DNA of 64,000 nucleotides. Origin: Girardinichthys multiradiatus (taxonomy: Eukaryota > Chordata > Actinopteri > Cyprinodontiformes > Goodeidae). Positions 1 to 8,995 of this stretch are shown here, one piece after another. The stretch spans positions 4,169,001 through 4,233,000 of the forward strand of contig NC_061795.1 of NCBI RefSeq assembly GCF_021462225.1. Reading direction: 5' to 3'. The notes beneath the pieces are model-generated. The model saw nothing but the letters and a program-made list of their open reading frames with translations. It was not told the origin of the DNA and made no database searches. The translations under genes and the position numbers were made by a program. Position 1 is the stretch's first letter; each line of letters starts with the position of its first letter.

Positions 1-37
1 ATTCCACATGGTTAAAGACCAGCAGTAAAGGTACCGA

Positions 38-117
38 GTTTGACTACCAAACCCTGGGTGGTGGAGGTCAGATAGGCTCCGTGTACGAGGTGCGCGCTCT
101 ACCACTATGCCATGCGC
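38..117 (-). repeat. tRNA-like SINE head fragment
   Basis: On the minus strand, positions 112-102 read TGGCATAGTGG, which fits the RNA polymerase III A-box consensus TRGYNNARNNG. About 50 bases further is a stem (GGGTTTG paired with CAAACTC) where the T-arm would lie, but a clean B-box is missing. This suggests the decayed tRNA-derived head of a SINE. The body and tail cannot be defined. A chance resemblance is possible. Confidence 0.35.
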
Positions 118-164
118 CTATTTGCCATGTTGTCACACTTTGAAATTGTTCTTAAAATAGTTCA

Positions 165-733
165 TAACATCAAACATGCAAATGAGGTGCAGGCTTTTAA
201 TATATAGAGTCTTTACATCGCTGTGGAGGAATTCTTTGCTGAATTGTTTTAGCTCAGTCACAATGGAGGGCATTAAAGCATTAACAGCCCATTTAAGGTC
301 ACTCCACAGCTTCCAATCAGATTTTAGTCCAGTTACTGACTACTGAACACCCACCTACACTCAGAATATTGAAGCATGAAGTGCTTTAAATATTCTTCAA
401 GGTTCTCTTGTGACCTCCTGGATAAGTCATAGATTTTTGAGTAGTTTTGGTAGGCTCGCCATGACTTTGTAACCCTTTCCATCCTGGTAGAAGCCAATGA
501 TATTGCTCCATATCTGATCTTGATTTTCAGACAAAGATTTCTGGATTTTTGATAGGGGGTTATTTCTATGTTCTGGTTGGATAGAATAGCGTTATTTCCC
601 TTATTAGCTTTTGTGCTTGATGAGGTTAATGTGGCATGATATTTATTTCTGTTTGATAATTTTATGCATTTATGCATGACAAAAAATAAAAAAAAATCTG
701 CAATAGGGATAAATACTTTTTCAAAGCACTGTT
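165..733 (-). pseudogene. Decayed Tc1/mariner-type DNA transposon remnant
   Basis: Read on the minus strand, 338-168 encodes a Tc1-like transposase C-terminal stretch, including LKSDWKLWSDLKWAVNA and then VTELKQFSKEF. This resembles the family pattern ENLWxDLKxAV...LTELExFCKEEW that follows the catalytic glutamate; the NPIE box itself is degraded. Bases 360-520 resemble the usual upstream part of the same kind of element (text around ttctcttgtgacctcctgga). Bases 660-733, ending in a tract like tactttttcaaagcactg, resemble the terminal region of a fish DNA transposon. The 134-residue open frame at 333-737 falls inside this remnant and is not a separate gene. Family membership is from memory of consensus sequences. 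Confidence 0.5.
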
Positions 734-2384
734 TCACGGTGGGCGAGAGTTTTCTTGCCTATGAGCAAATAACTTAGCTAAGGCATTCAGAAGTAAATAG
801 ATTTATTTTGGTCTTTGCCATTTTCCGTTGGAGTTAGGGATGCATCATACCAAGAGGTTGGGAGCTCGCCCTGTGTGAATGAATCAGATAGAAAAGACTA
901 GAATAAATGTAGTAGGAGTACTAGGCCACATTATTCAAAATATTTCTGTGGCCAAATCTTGTAATGTTCCCATTATATTTGTCAGATTTCAAGCATTATG
1001 GATCTTCCTGACTGTTAGTAAAGTAGAATGTTCACCACATCAACACATCTGTCTATTTGAAATTCCACTGTTATTACTCAAGCAACAAACATTTATAAAG
1101 ATAATTTTTTTGTTTTGGTTGGTGACCAGATGTGGTCTTTTTTGAATTTAGAAATACAGAACTTGTAAAGTCTAGGCTCCTTTTTCATCTCTTTTGGGGT
1201 AATTTTGGTCACAGAGTCACTCATGGATTGTGTTTACTGTTGCCATTGATGTGAAAGAATTATATAGGTCTAGCTGCAGGGAAGCGGATGGTTGAAAGTG
1301 AATAAACACTTGTGCCATGAGTGTTAGAACATTTGAGCTTTGATTTACAACGACTGCATTCCAGTGTGTGACTTGCTGAAGAACACGTTTCTTCAATAAA
1401 CTGTGGTGCAAAGGAAGTCCGAGCCAAAATGTAACAATAATAGTAAAACTAAACGTGAGTATATTGACGCTACTCACTCATTATTATATGATTATTTGGC
1501 AGATAAATGAGCAATTCAAAAGCCCTCTTGGTTCTTATTTAATTCAAATTTTCAGCCTTTTTAAAATCTATGACCCAGAAAAAATTGCTTCCTGTGTTTA
1601 TTCGTTTGTTAATTCATTTTAAATGTTTATTTTTCCAGAGTGTAATGGTTGTAAAATAAATAACCTTAATGACTTGTAAAATAAATAATTGGGTGAACAA
1701 GTCTAATTTTGTTTTTGGCATTCTCTAATAAACAAAAGGTCAGAATTACACATACATACTCCAATATAATCATACACTCAACCAAATATTTTAATATATG
1801 TTGCACAAGGTTCTAAATGATATTTGTAATGAGGCCAAGGCCTTTTGACTTATAGTTTGCTATCAAAATTACATAGAGCAGGTACTTTTCTGTTGCCAGC
1901 ATAAAAAAATGATTTGTTTGACAACATTTATTAGAATGAATACTTGGAGCAGTGATAATCCTTGGTTTTCAAATATAAATAACATTGCATGGTAATGCTG
2001 CATCACTCTTCAGTCATGGTTTTCAACCATCTTTGATCAACTTGTTTATATTGTACATAGCCCATTAGTCTTCCTTATTCTTTAATTCTGCTTGGTAGTT
2101 TAGTTGGATTGTTTTAGCATAGTAAATAGTTTGTTGATTAAAATATGTTTGACTTTGAGTTGACTTATTTTTGTCAATAAATTCTTGTATTTTAAGAAAT
2201 TGTGTAAATTCCTTCCGTGTGTGTGCAGAGTTTTGCTGTTCAATAATCTCAGAGCTTGGCTCATCCATTTCAATTTTGTCCTAATACCACTGCCCTATCG
2301 GGCTGGTATTCACAGGACAACCCTTAACAGACCGAAATATTATTTAATAAAACATTAAAGTATTAATATTAAATCTTAAATAAT
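734..2384. other. No recognisable gene; AT-rich unique sequence
   Basis: Only short open frames without recognisable domains occur here. The composition is AT-rich with long A and T runs. I see no transposon termini, tRNA or splice-flanked exon that I can support. Confidence 0.5.
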
Positions 2385-2515
2385 ATATTCATATTCATAA
2401 TTACAACATTTATATAGCGCCAATTCACAACACGTCGTATCAAAGCAGTTTACAAAAAACGACGGATTACAAGTCAAGTACAGACAATCCAATTTAATCC
2501 CAGTTATCAAATAAT

Positions 2516-4013
2516 TGTTGGAATTATGATTATTGATTAATTAATCTTTATCAATAATTATAATTAAAAATCATAATTTGACAAAATTAATTTCTTAACC
2601 AAAATCCTCATTTATGAATCGAGACCAGAGATGTCTTCTGATGTTGTAATTGTGGCTCAACGCCTCTGATAATTACAACCGTTAAATACTCAGTAATAAT
2701 TGATAACTATTACCAGAGATGTCACTGTTTAATCGACCGTTTCTGCCGAAACGTGTGGAACTTTTAGCCTTATCTTGACTGACGAATCACTCTTGCACAA
2801 AATAAACACAGAACACCTTCTGTTACCATCTATGTGAATATTTATTAAATCACAGCCCTGATACACTCGCTCTTCTGATTTAATAATCCTCACCTACTCA
2901 AACATGCAAAGTTCTACACAAAAGGGTAAAATATCTAACTAAACAAAATAAAGCAAAACAGCAGTGGGTGCGCATGGGATCAAACTACAGTTATGGCAAA
3001 AATGATAATATGACAAAGGGGTGTGGTGGTGAGGGGAGGTGGGGCGCAGCTCCAACTGTAACTCAGTTATACTCAGTCATAAAACCTCCCCCAACTCTTG
3101 AGCAGACAAAGGGTTATAAAACTTTTGGCAGCAAGCTAGCAAGCAGTAAGGTTGAAGACAAAGAAAATGGGGAATTTCACCATGAGGTTATTTTAACAGT
3201 CCAGTCTCACAGCGCACCTGCGCTTGCTCTCAGGTGTTCAACAACCCCGCAAAACACACACAAAGCTGGGTAGCGTAGCGGCCTCCAGACATCAACACGG
3301 CACATGAAAGTTTCAATAAAAAGGTTACGTACACATATCATTCAGAACACATTAGATTAAATAGCGAATCTCATCGCACTAAAACCTCCTACCCTGCCCA
3401 GACTTTCTAAGAAAGACATAAAAATAAAAGATGGGTGTTACTTGTCATTGTTTTCCTTCTGAGCGGGGTTGAGAGAGAATGGGGTGGAAGTTGGAAGTTA
3501 CTGTGCGTCCACAGTTAACTTCAGGAAAAGCGGTCAATCTTCGTCCTCTGGCCTCCTTGGCGAAAGGGAAAATATGATCTGACCTTCACAGTCGACTAGG
3601 ACAAAACAAGGTGGCTCCTTGAAACTCCGTGGTTTTTTAGTTACGTGTTAAACTCACGTTTTCGATCGGCAAAGTGAAATTTCTGGCCTTCTTATTCCAG
3701 AAACCTCAGTTATGAATTCTTCATTGGCCAACGAGAGAGAATAAATGAAATCCACTCGGGACTCTTCTCCACGTGATGCTTCAGATGTTGGTGTCACGGT
3801 CTCCAGCTGAAGGCAAATGGTCAAAATGGGCTCCTTCCTATATAGCGTCTTGTGACGTCAGACCTCGGGCGCCCCGTCATATCAGTCTCAATGTCCGACG
3901 GGATCTGTAGGCATGGACTGTCCTGGATACAAAATGGCCGAAAACGCCAGGAGGCCTGGTGGCGTCCAGCAACGTGCAAATGGTACAATATTCAGCAAAC
4001 AAGTGGTCCAACA
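2516..4013 (-). mobile_element. Solo LTR (1498 bp) with 4-bp target duplication TAAT
   Basis: The element starts TGTTGGAATT at 2516, ends CCAACA at 4013, and is flanked on both sides by TAAT (2512-2515 and 4014-4017). A related copy lies at 52973-54466 in opposite orientation with its own 4-bp duplication. TG...CA ends plus a 4-bp duplication fit a solo long terminal repeat left after recombination between the two LTRs of a retroelement; a retrovirus-like or Gypsy origin cannot be separated. Strand is inferred from promoter order: on the minus strand a perfect CRE (TGACGTCA, 3860-3853) is followed about 8 bases later by TATATA (3844-3839), and AATAAA occurs downstream near 2840. No coding sequence of the parent element remains here. 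Confidence 0.75.
3839..3860 (-). promoter_or_regulatory. CRE plus TATA box of the solo LTR
   Basis: On the minus strand a palindromic CRE, TGACGTCA, precedes TATATA by about 8 bases. The sister LTR keeps the CRE at 53036-53043, followed by a weaker TATA-like GTGTAAAA at 53050-53057. Conservation of the pair in two copies suggests this is the LTR promoter. Activity is inferred only. Confidence 0.45.
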
Positions 4014-4520
4014 TAATGCAGTCAAGTTCAGTTTGTTATTCAATTGATTAAAAAGCTTCCTGTCTAAGGAAACCTAGCAGATTGCATCGAGACAATGACT
4101 TTCAACATTCACTCCTCCTGGATGAACATGTAGCAAAAGTGGACTGTCACCTGCATTGAGTTGTTCCCACCATTCCTGCAATCCCTCATACTGAGCAGGC
4201 ATGTAGAGATAGTGGAAGAAATAAAAAGTTCCGTATGTAACTACGGTTCTATGAATCCCAGATGACCACCAGAGGGCGGTGCTGAAGACAATGAATGTTC
4301 CCTTCTCGCATGCCCAGTTCGAGTAATTATACCAACAGAGTCACACCTGTGACACACCGGATGACCACTCCGAAGCAATACTTGCTGACGTCATCCAAGG
4401 TTCTGTTGCTACAGAATCTTCTTGTGAAAAGCAAGGATTCTGAGTGACAGAGAACCTCTGGCGCTCTTCCGGGATTCTTAGAACCGTAGCTACCTATGTA
4501 ACGTTTGCTCTATTTCATCC

Positions 4521-5470
4521 CTACTGACTACTAGAGGGCGGTGCTAAAAGGATTGAATGACTAATACCAATGATGTCAGGAGGACTCCTGAGCACATACC
4601 TCACTGAGAAGGCCCAGCAGAACCTTGCAAAAGAACCTGGACCATGGGATGGATGAGGGGTGGCCATACTGACGTTGTAGAACCTGGCGAACTTGCTTGG
4701 GGAAATCCATGATGCAGCAGCACATATGGCCGAACCCCCATTATATCGGCCCAAGAAGCAGAGACACTCCTGGTAGAGTGGGCCTTCACACTGACCGGCA
4801 GTGGACGGCATCCTGCACTGTAGGTGTGGCAGATGACATCCAAAATACAGTGGGAGAGATGTTTAGAAAGAGGACAATCCAGCCTGGGACCGCCATATCA
4901 CAGGAAAAGCTGGTCTGAGCGTCTTACACCTGCAGTAGCTGTAATGTATGCCTTCAGTGCCCGTACTGGGCACAATAACTCAGACCCATCCTCGGTTGCA
5001 CCTGACTCAGGCTAAAACCGAGCCAATCTCACTGGCTGTTTACGGTGAGAACGAGACAACACCTTAAGCACAAATGCAGTGTTAGGCCACAAGGTGACAT
5101 CAGAACCAACCAGACCCCATCAGAGACCTGAGGGACTGACAGAAAGAGCATGCATCTTCCCAAACCTCTTAGCTGAATCAATAGCCAATAAAAAGGCAGT
5201 CTTGTACAAGAGCCACTTGAGGTCTGCTTGCACCAAAGACTCGAAAGGACACAGAGCACAGAGCTTTGAGAACCAAGGCACTCGGGAACCAGCTGCGGGC
5301 ACAACCTATGGGCACCATGCAGAAAAAGAGAGACCAGCTCATGGCTCCCCACCTTTCGGTCATCAACAGATGCATGATGACAAGAAATTACTGCAGCATA
5401 TACTTTAAGGGTCCAAGGAAAGTGGCCCATATCCGGCAGAGACTGGAGAAACTCCAAAATTGTGGGCACT
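4521..5470 (-). pseudogene. Tyrosine recombinase pseudogene (DIRS-like)
   Basis: This family integrates circular retrotransposon DNA by site-specific recombination through a catalytic tyrosine. The N-terminal part (5470-5029) reads TILEFLQSLPDMG then TLKVYAAVISCHHASVD, matching the N-terminal DNA-binding domain of fish DIRS recombinases. Further on, in overlapping frames, KTAFLLAIDSAKRFGKMHAL marks the start of the catalytic domain. The C-terminal part shows AHSTRSVSASW (the HxxR box) and, one frameshift later, CAAASWISPSKFARFYNV, where the Y is the likely nucleophile. At least two frameshifts separate these blocks, so no functional protein can be made. Confidence 0.65.
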
Positions 5471-5488
5471 GGAAAGGAAACCGGATTG

Positions 5489-6289
5489 TCATTGTGGGTG
5501 GCATCTGTTGAGGGTGACCAGCATGCACTCCTGCATTGTATGCCTTACATAGGAGGTCATCTGTAACCCGACATTGATTTCGCGGATATTGGACAACAGG
5601 ACGCAGAGTGACACAATCAGTGAAGCAACAGCAGGTTCATCTGCTGGCCTGCCTTGACTGAGTCGTGCATGGCAGCCAACACCTGACCATCTGTGGAGAG
5701 ACGCCTTTGGGTCTCGCCAACAGGTGTGCAACTGCCTCAGGTACTCCTCTGATGGATGGACAAAAAAAGCAGTAGGAGTCCGCCCGAGCCTGAAAAAGGC
5801 ACTTCTGGAGGCAGACCCCTCTCCTATCGGGAGTTCCAGCTGCAGCTGCCTCAGGGCCATACACATGACATCCCGCATAGAGCTGTCACCATGCTCACCA
5901 ACAGTGGTCTGAGATGAAAATGAGCCAGTCTCAGAGGCTTAAGAGAGAGACAAAACATCCTCCTCCACAGACAAATCAGGCATAAGTGGGGAGGAGAGCC
6001 TGTTTCTTCTTGGAGGGGGGCACAGAGACCGTGGTCTCACCACGGTGCTATGAATGCCTGAGGGGGGAAGGAGGTCAGCATCATCCTGAGGGCACCACTG
6101 GGCCAACCGAGCCACCCTCACTGCCCGGGGCATGGAACTACAGTTCATGCAGGAGTTCACAAACAGCGCCCCCACCAGGTGATCATGCCCAAGGCAGGTA
6201 GGGCACAGGTCGTGGCCATCATCTGTCTGAAGCGCAGCCCCACAATCCATGCAGCAGTCGGAGCCATCCATGTCCAGGATCAAAAACAA
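5489..6289 (-). pseudogene. DIRS-like ORF1 (gag-like) pseudogene
   Basis: The frame 6289-5939 begins with an acidic segment and then CCMDCGAALQTDDGHDLCPTC followed by LGHDHL, a Cys/His cluster typical of ORF1 of fish DIRS-like elements. The downstream frames (5864-5637 and 5878-5489) contain segments such as EYLRQLHTCWRDPKAS that fit the same gag-like region after a frameshift. The C-terminal end runs straight into the recombinase reading frame. The function in the family is presumed nucleic-acid packaging; here it is broken. Confidence 0.5.
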
Positions 6290-6399
6290 TGCTCAGCCCA
6301 ATTCAGATGGGAAAATGAACAAGCTAAAATTGGGAGAGGGGGCACAAACACTACCATCAACAATTATAGCAGAGTAGACAAATGAAAAGAGGCAAAGAG

Positions 6400-7915
6400 A
6401 CTGGCCCGTTGTCACTTATGACTTCTTCAGTAATGCCATGTCTGGCAAATATGCCTTTCATTTTGTGAATCACAGCAGCTGTTGTGATGTTATGCAGGCA
6501 TTCAATTTCAAAATACCTGCTCAGGTAGTCACAGATTACAATATAGTTCTCAGAGTTCCAGGTGAACACGTCTGTTGCTAACTTCTATCATGGGTTCTTA
6601 GGGATTGGCTGTGAGATCATCGCCTCCTTCTGATTGGAACTGTGGTGCGTTTGACATATTTTACATTTACTTACGATTTCTTTTATTTGTCGACTCATGC
6701 ATGGCCAGAACATGATGTCTCTTGCTCTGTGCTTGCTTTTTTCTACGCCGAAATGTTCTGTGTGTATGCACACATTGCAGCATTTCTCTTCTAAGCTTGT
6801 GAGGAATTATAATCTTCTCACCTTTCAGGAGAATTCCATCAGCCTCTGTGATCTCATGACGGTGGTTCCAGTAGTCGCTGATGAGTGAGAAGCACCTTTT
6901 CCTTGTCTCCAGCCAGCCTGATCAAACTGCATCTTGAAGGAAAGACAGCTGCTCATCTTCAGCTGTTGCTATTTTGAGGTCTCTTAGCCTATCAGTACTT
7001 ACTTCTTTTGTGCTCATCACAAAGTGTACTTGTGCTTCCATGTCCTAGGTTAGTGAATGGTCGTCGTCATAAGTAGAATTCCTCGACAGTGTGTCAACGA
7101 CTGGAATCTCCTTCCCTGGTTTGTGAATAAGAGTGATGCTGTATTTTTGCAGTGCAAGCAACATTCGTTGTAGGCGTGGTGGTGCAGAGGCTAAAGGCTT
7201 GTGAATTATCGACTCAAGTGGCTGATGGTCTGATTCAACAGTTACGTGTTCTCCATATATGTATTCGTGGAATCTTTTGCACCTGTACAGGACTGCATAT
7301 AGCTCCTTCTCAATATGAGCGTAGTTTTGCTCTGCGCTGTTGAGAAGTTTGGATGCATATGCAACTGGTCGGCCTTCCTGCATGATTGTTGCACCTAAAC
7401 CATGTTTTGATGCATCGACTTGCAGTGTCACTTCTTTTTTGGGGTCAAAGTAGGCTAGTACTGGCCCTGGTTTGGTTGTTATTGTCTCCTTCATTTTTTT
7501 CAAATGCATTCTGGTGGGTTTTATCCCATTTAAATTCTGTGTCATGTCGCATGAGGTGTCTGAGTGGTGCGCTCACCACAGCCAGATTTGGGGCAAACCT
7601 GGCAAAGTAATTCACCATGCCTAGGATTGTTTCCAGCTCTGCCTCAGTTGTTGCATGTCCCAGATTGCTTTCACCTTTAGGGGATCTGGTTTCAGTCCTT
7701 CAGCTGTGAGTTTGTCCCCAAGTTGCTGACTTCACTGATGCAGATGCGACACTTATCTGGGTTGAGCTTTAAACCTCTTTCACTGGTCCTGCAGAGCATC
7801 GCTCTGAGGTCCCGGTCATGGTCCTCTTTTGTTTTTCCAAACACTACAATGTCGTCTATGATGCCAGCCACTCCCTCCAGGCCTTCATACACTTCATCGA
7901 ATCTCCACTGGAACT
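6400..7915 (-). pseudogene. Ty3/Gypsy pol fragment (RT-RNase H-integrase)
   Basis: Minus-strand blocks in order: reverse transcriptase (7915-7690) with RRFDEVYEGLEGV-like text, IIDDIVVFGKT (the YxDD region changed to IIDD) and GLKLNPDKC; RNase H (7545-7045) with LQVDASKHGLGATIMQEGRP, YAHIEKELYAV and ESDHQPLESI; integrase zinc-binding domain (6773-6588) with HTEHFGVEK and CKICQTH; integrase core (6569-6400) with DYLSRYFEIECLHN and GITEEVISDNGP. Order and motifs are those of Ty3/Gypsy pol. It is truncated on both sides: the RT fingers and palm start are missing, and the integrase stops just after the second catalytic Asp (SDNGP). Frameshifts split it. It abuts the DIRS-like element near 6390-6400. 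Confidence 0.8.
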
Positions 7916-7989
7916 CATTTAAAGAAAAATGACGAGTTATTTCTTTAACCAAAATGAATTTTACCATCATGTTTCTTGTAGAAATATTA

Positions 7990-8335
7990 TTGTTTTGGAG
8001 TAGTCCAGCCAAAGTTCAAAACTTGAATCTGGTAGAGAATCAGTTGAGTGAGCCAAAGATTAGGGTCACCAGTGTGATGGCAAGGAGATCTTCCAACCTT
8101 AGTCACTTAGGTCTCATCCCTAAAGATACATTGCCAAAATACCAGCGGTGTTTTGATTTGAATGGTACACCCTTTCATCCTTTTTGAATAAATTGTAAAT
8201 AAAAACAAATTTTCTTGTTAAAATTGATAATCCTTCTTTCTATTGCTATCTTTTGAGAGATGCTTGTCTCATTTTCTATCAGAAAATACTTCTTGGATGA
8301 ATGACGATAATTCTAGAGTCTCACTAGCATTTCTC
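7990..8335 (+). pseudogene. Tc1-like transposase C-terminal scrap
   Basis: The plus strand reads WSSPAKVQNLNLVENQLSEP then KIRVTSVMARRSSNLSHLGL. This parallels the Tc1 C-terminal pattern [30 protein letters not shown] with substitutions and a short insertion. The following non-coding stretch to about 8335, including tgtctcattttctatcagaa, fits the 3' end of the same kind of element. The catalytic Glu position appears as VEN. A related scrap lies at 51215-51530. Confidence 0.6.
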
Positions 8336-8564
8336 CAGACTGTGGTTGTATTTTTAAAAACCCTAAATGCAATTTTCACCATTTTCACAGAATATACAGC
8401 CAGCTCATAGCTGAGTTATACCCAAAACACAAACTATGGAATATGTTTTGTGTTATTTGCAGATGTTACACACATACCGGAATAGATAATCCAATATTCC
8501 AAAACTTCAATAATGTTTAAACATTGCTACAACTGCAATGACATCAGCTCAAAAACAAGATTTA

Positions 8565-8995
8565 AACAGTATAATTCAATTCTGTTTATTTATATAGCAT
8601 CACATCAATACAAATGTCCTCTAGGCTCTTTACAATACATACATATTCAAGTTATATGCAGTAATATATCATTAATAGATCATTATTTGATTTTATCAGT
8701 AAAATACAATCATTTTTTCCAATTTACAATAAAATTTTTGTTGTAATACAATGTAGTCAAATTCAGTTTATCATACCAACTGCAACTGGTAAATACATAT
8801 CTGTCTAAGGAAAGCCAGTTGACTTGAAGCCTTAACTTTACAGCAATCCTCATCCTGTGCAAGCATTAAAGAATAAATCACTTTTTAACATGAAGAAGCC
8901 TTCATCAGAATCAGTCTCAATATGACTGCCTGCCTGTGGGTGGAAAGGACAGAGCAGATGCACAAAATCACAGAAGCTCTGGTCCGATATAAACC
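8565..8995 (-). repeat. Dispersed fish repeat, second copy
   Basis: It begins aattcaattctgtttattta followed by tatagc and continues through ctgtctaaggaaagcc to agcctcatcagaatcagtct-like text and ggacagagcagatgcac. The order of blocks is the same as in 2385-4225 and reversed relative to 34230-34722. It is more diverged than those copies. No coding capacity is seen. Confidence 0.55.

Larger units (their letters stand above)
2385..4225 (-). repeat. Dispersed fish repeat, split by the solo LTR
   Basis: The left piece (about 2385-2515) contains tttatatagcgccaattcac and the right piece (4014-4225) contains aagcttcctgtctaaggaaa followed by cattcactcctcctggatga. Together they match a dispersed teleost repeat that also appears at 8565-8995 (same orientation) and 34230-34722 (opposite orientation). 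Across the LTR boundary the repeat reads continuously if the LTR and one copy of its TAAT duplication are removed. No coding capacity is seen. The class is uncertain; a non-autonomous DNA element is one possibility. Confidence 0.6.
4228..6390 (-). mobile_element. DIRS-like tyrosine-recombinase retrotransposon, RT deleted
   Basis: On the minus strand the order is a gag-like frame with a Cys/His cluster (6289-5489), followed directly by a tyrosine recombinase (about 5470-4521). In DIRS/Ngaro elements a reverse transcriptase-RNase H region separates these two, and it is absent here. The downstream flank holds an inverted repeat pair: 4228-4259 and 4471-4502 are near-complementary 32-base arms centred on CTACGGTTCT. 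A direct repeat, agagggcggtgct, occurs at 4272-4284 and 4533-4545. Such repeat layouts are expected for DIRS-type termini rather than LTRs. Frameshifts and stops show it is dead. Confidence 0.62.

Noticed and set aside
333..737. 134-residue minus-strand open frame as a host gene
   Set aside because: It lies within a DNA transposon remnant and contains poly-A/T-coded residues; no domain is recognisable.
5029..5511. Plus-strand and alternate minus frames over the recombinase region
   Set aside because: They are shadows of the minus-strand recombinase coding sequence, which alone shows family motifs.
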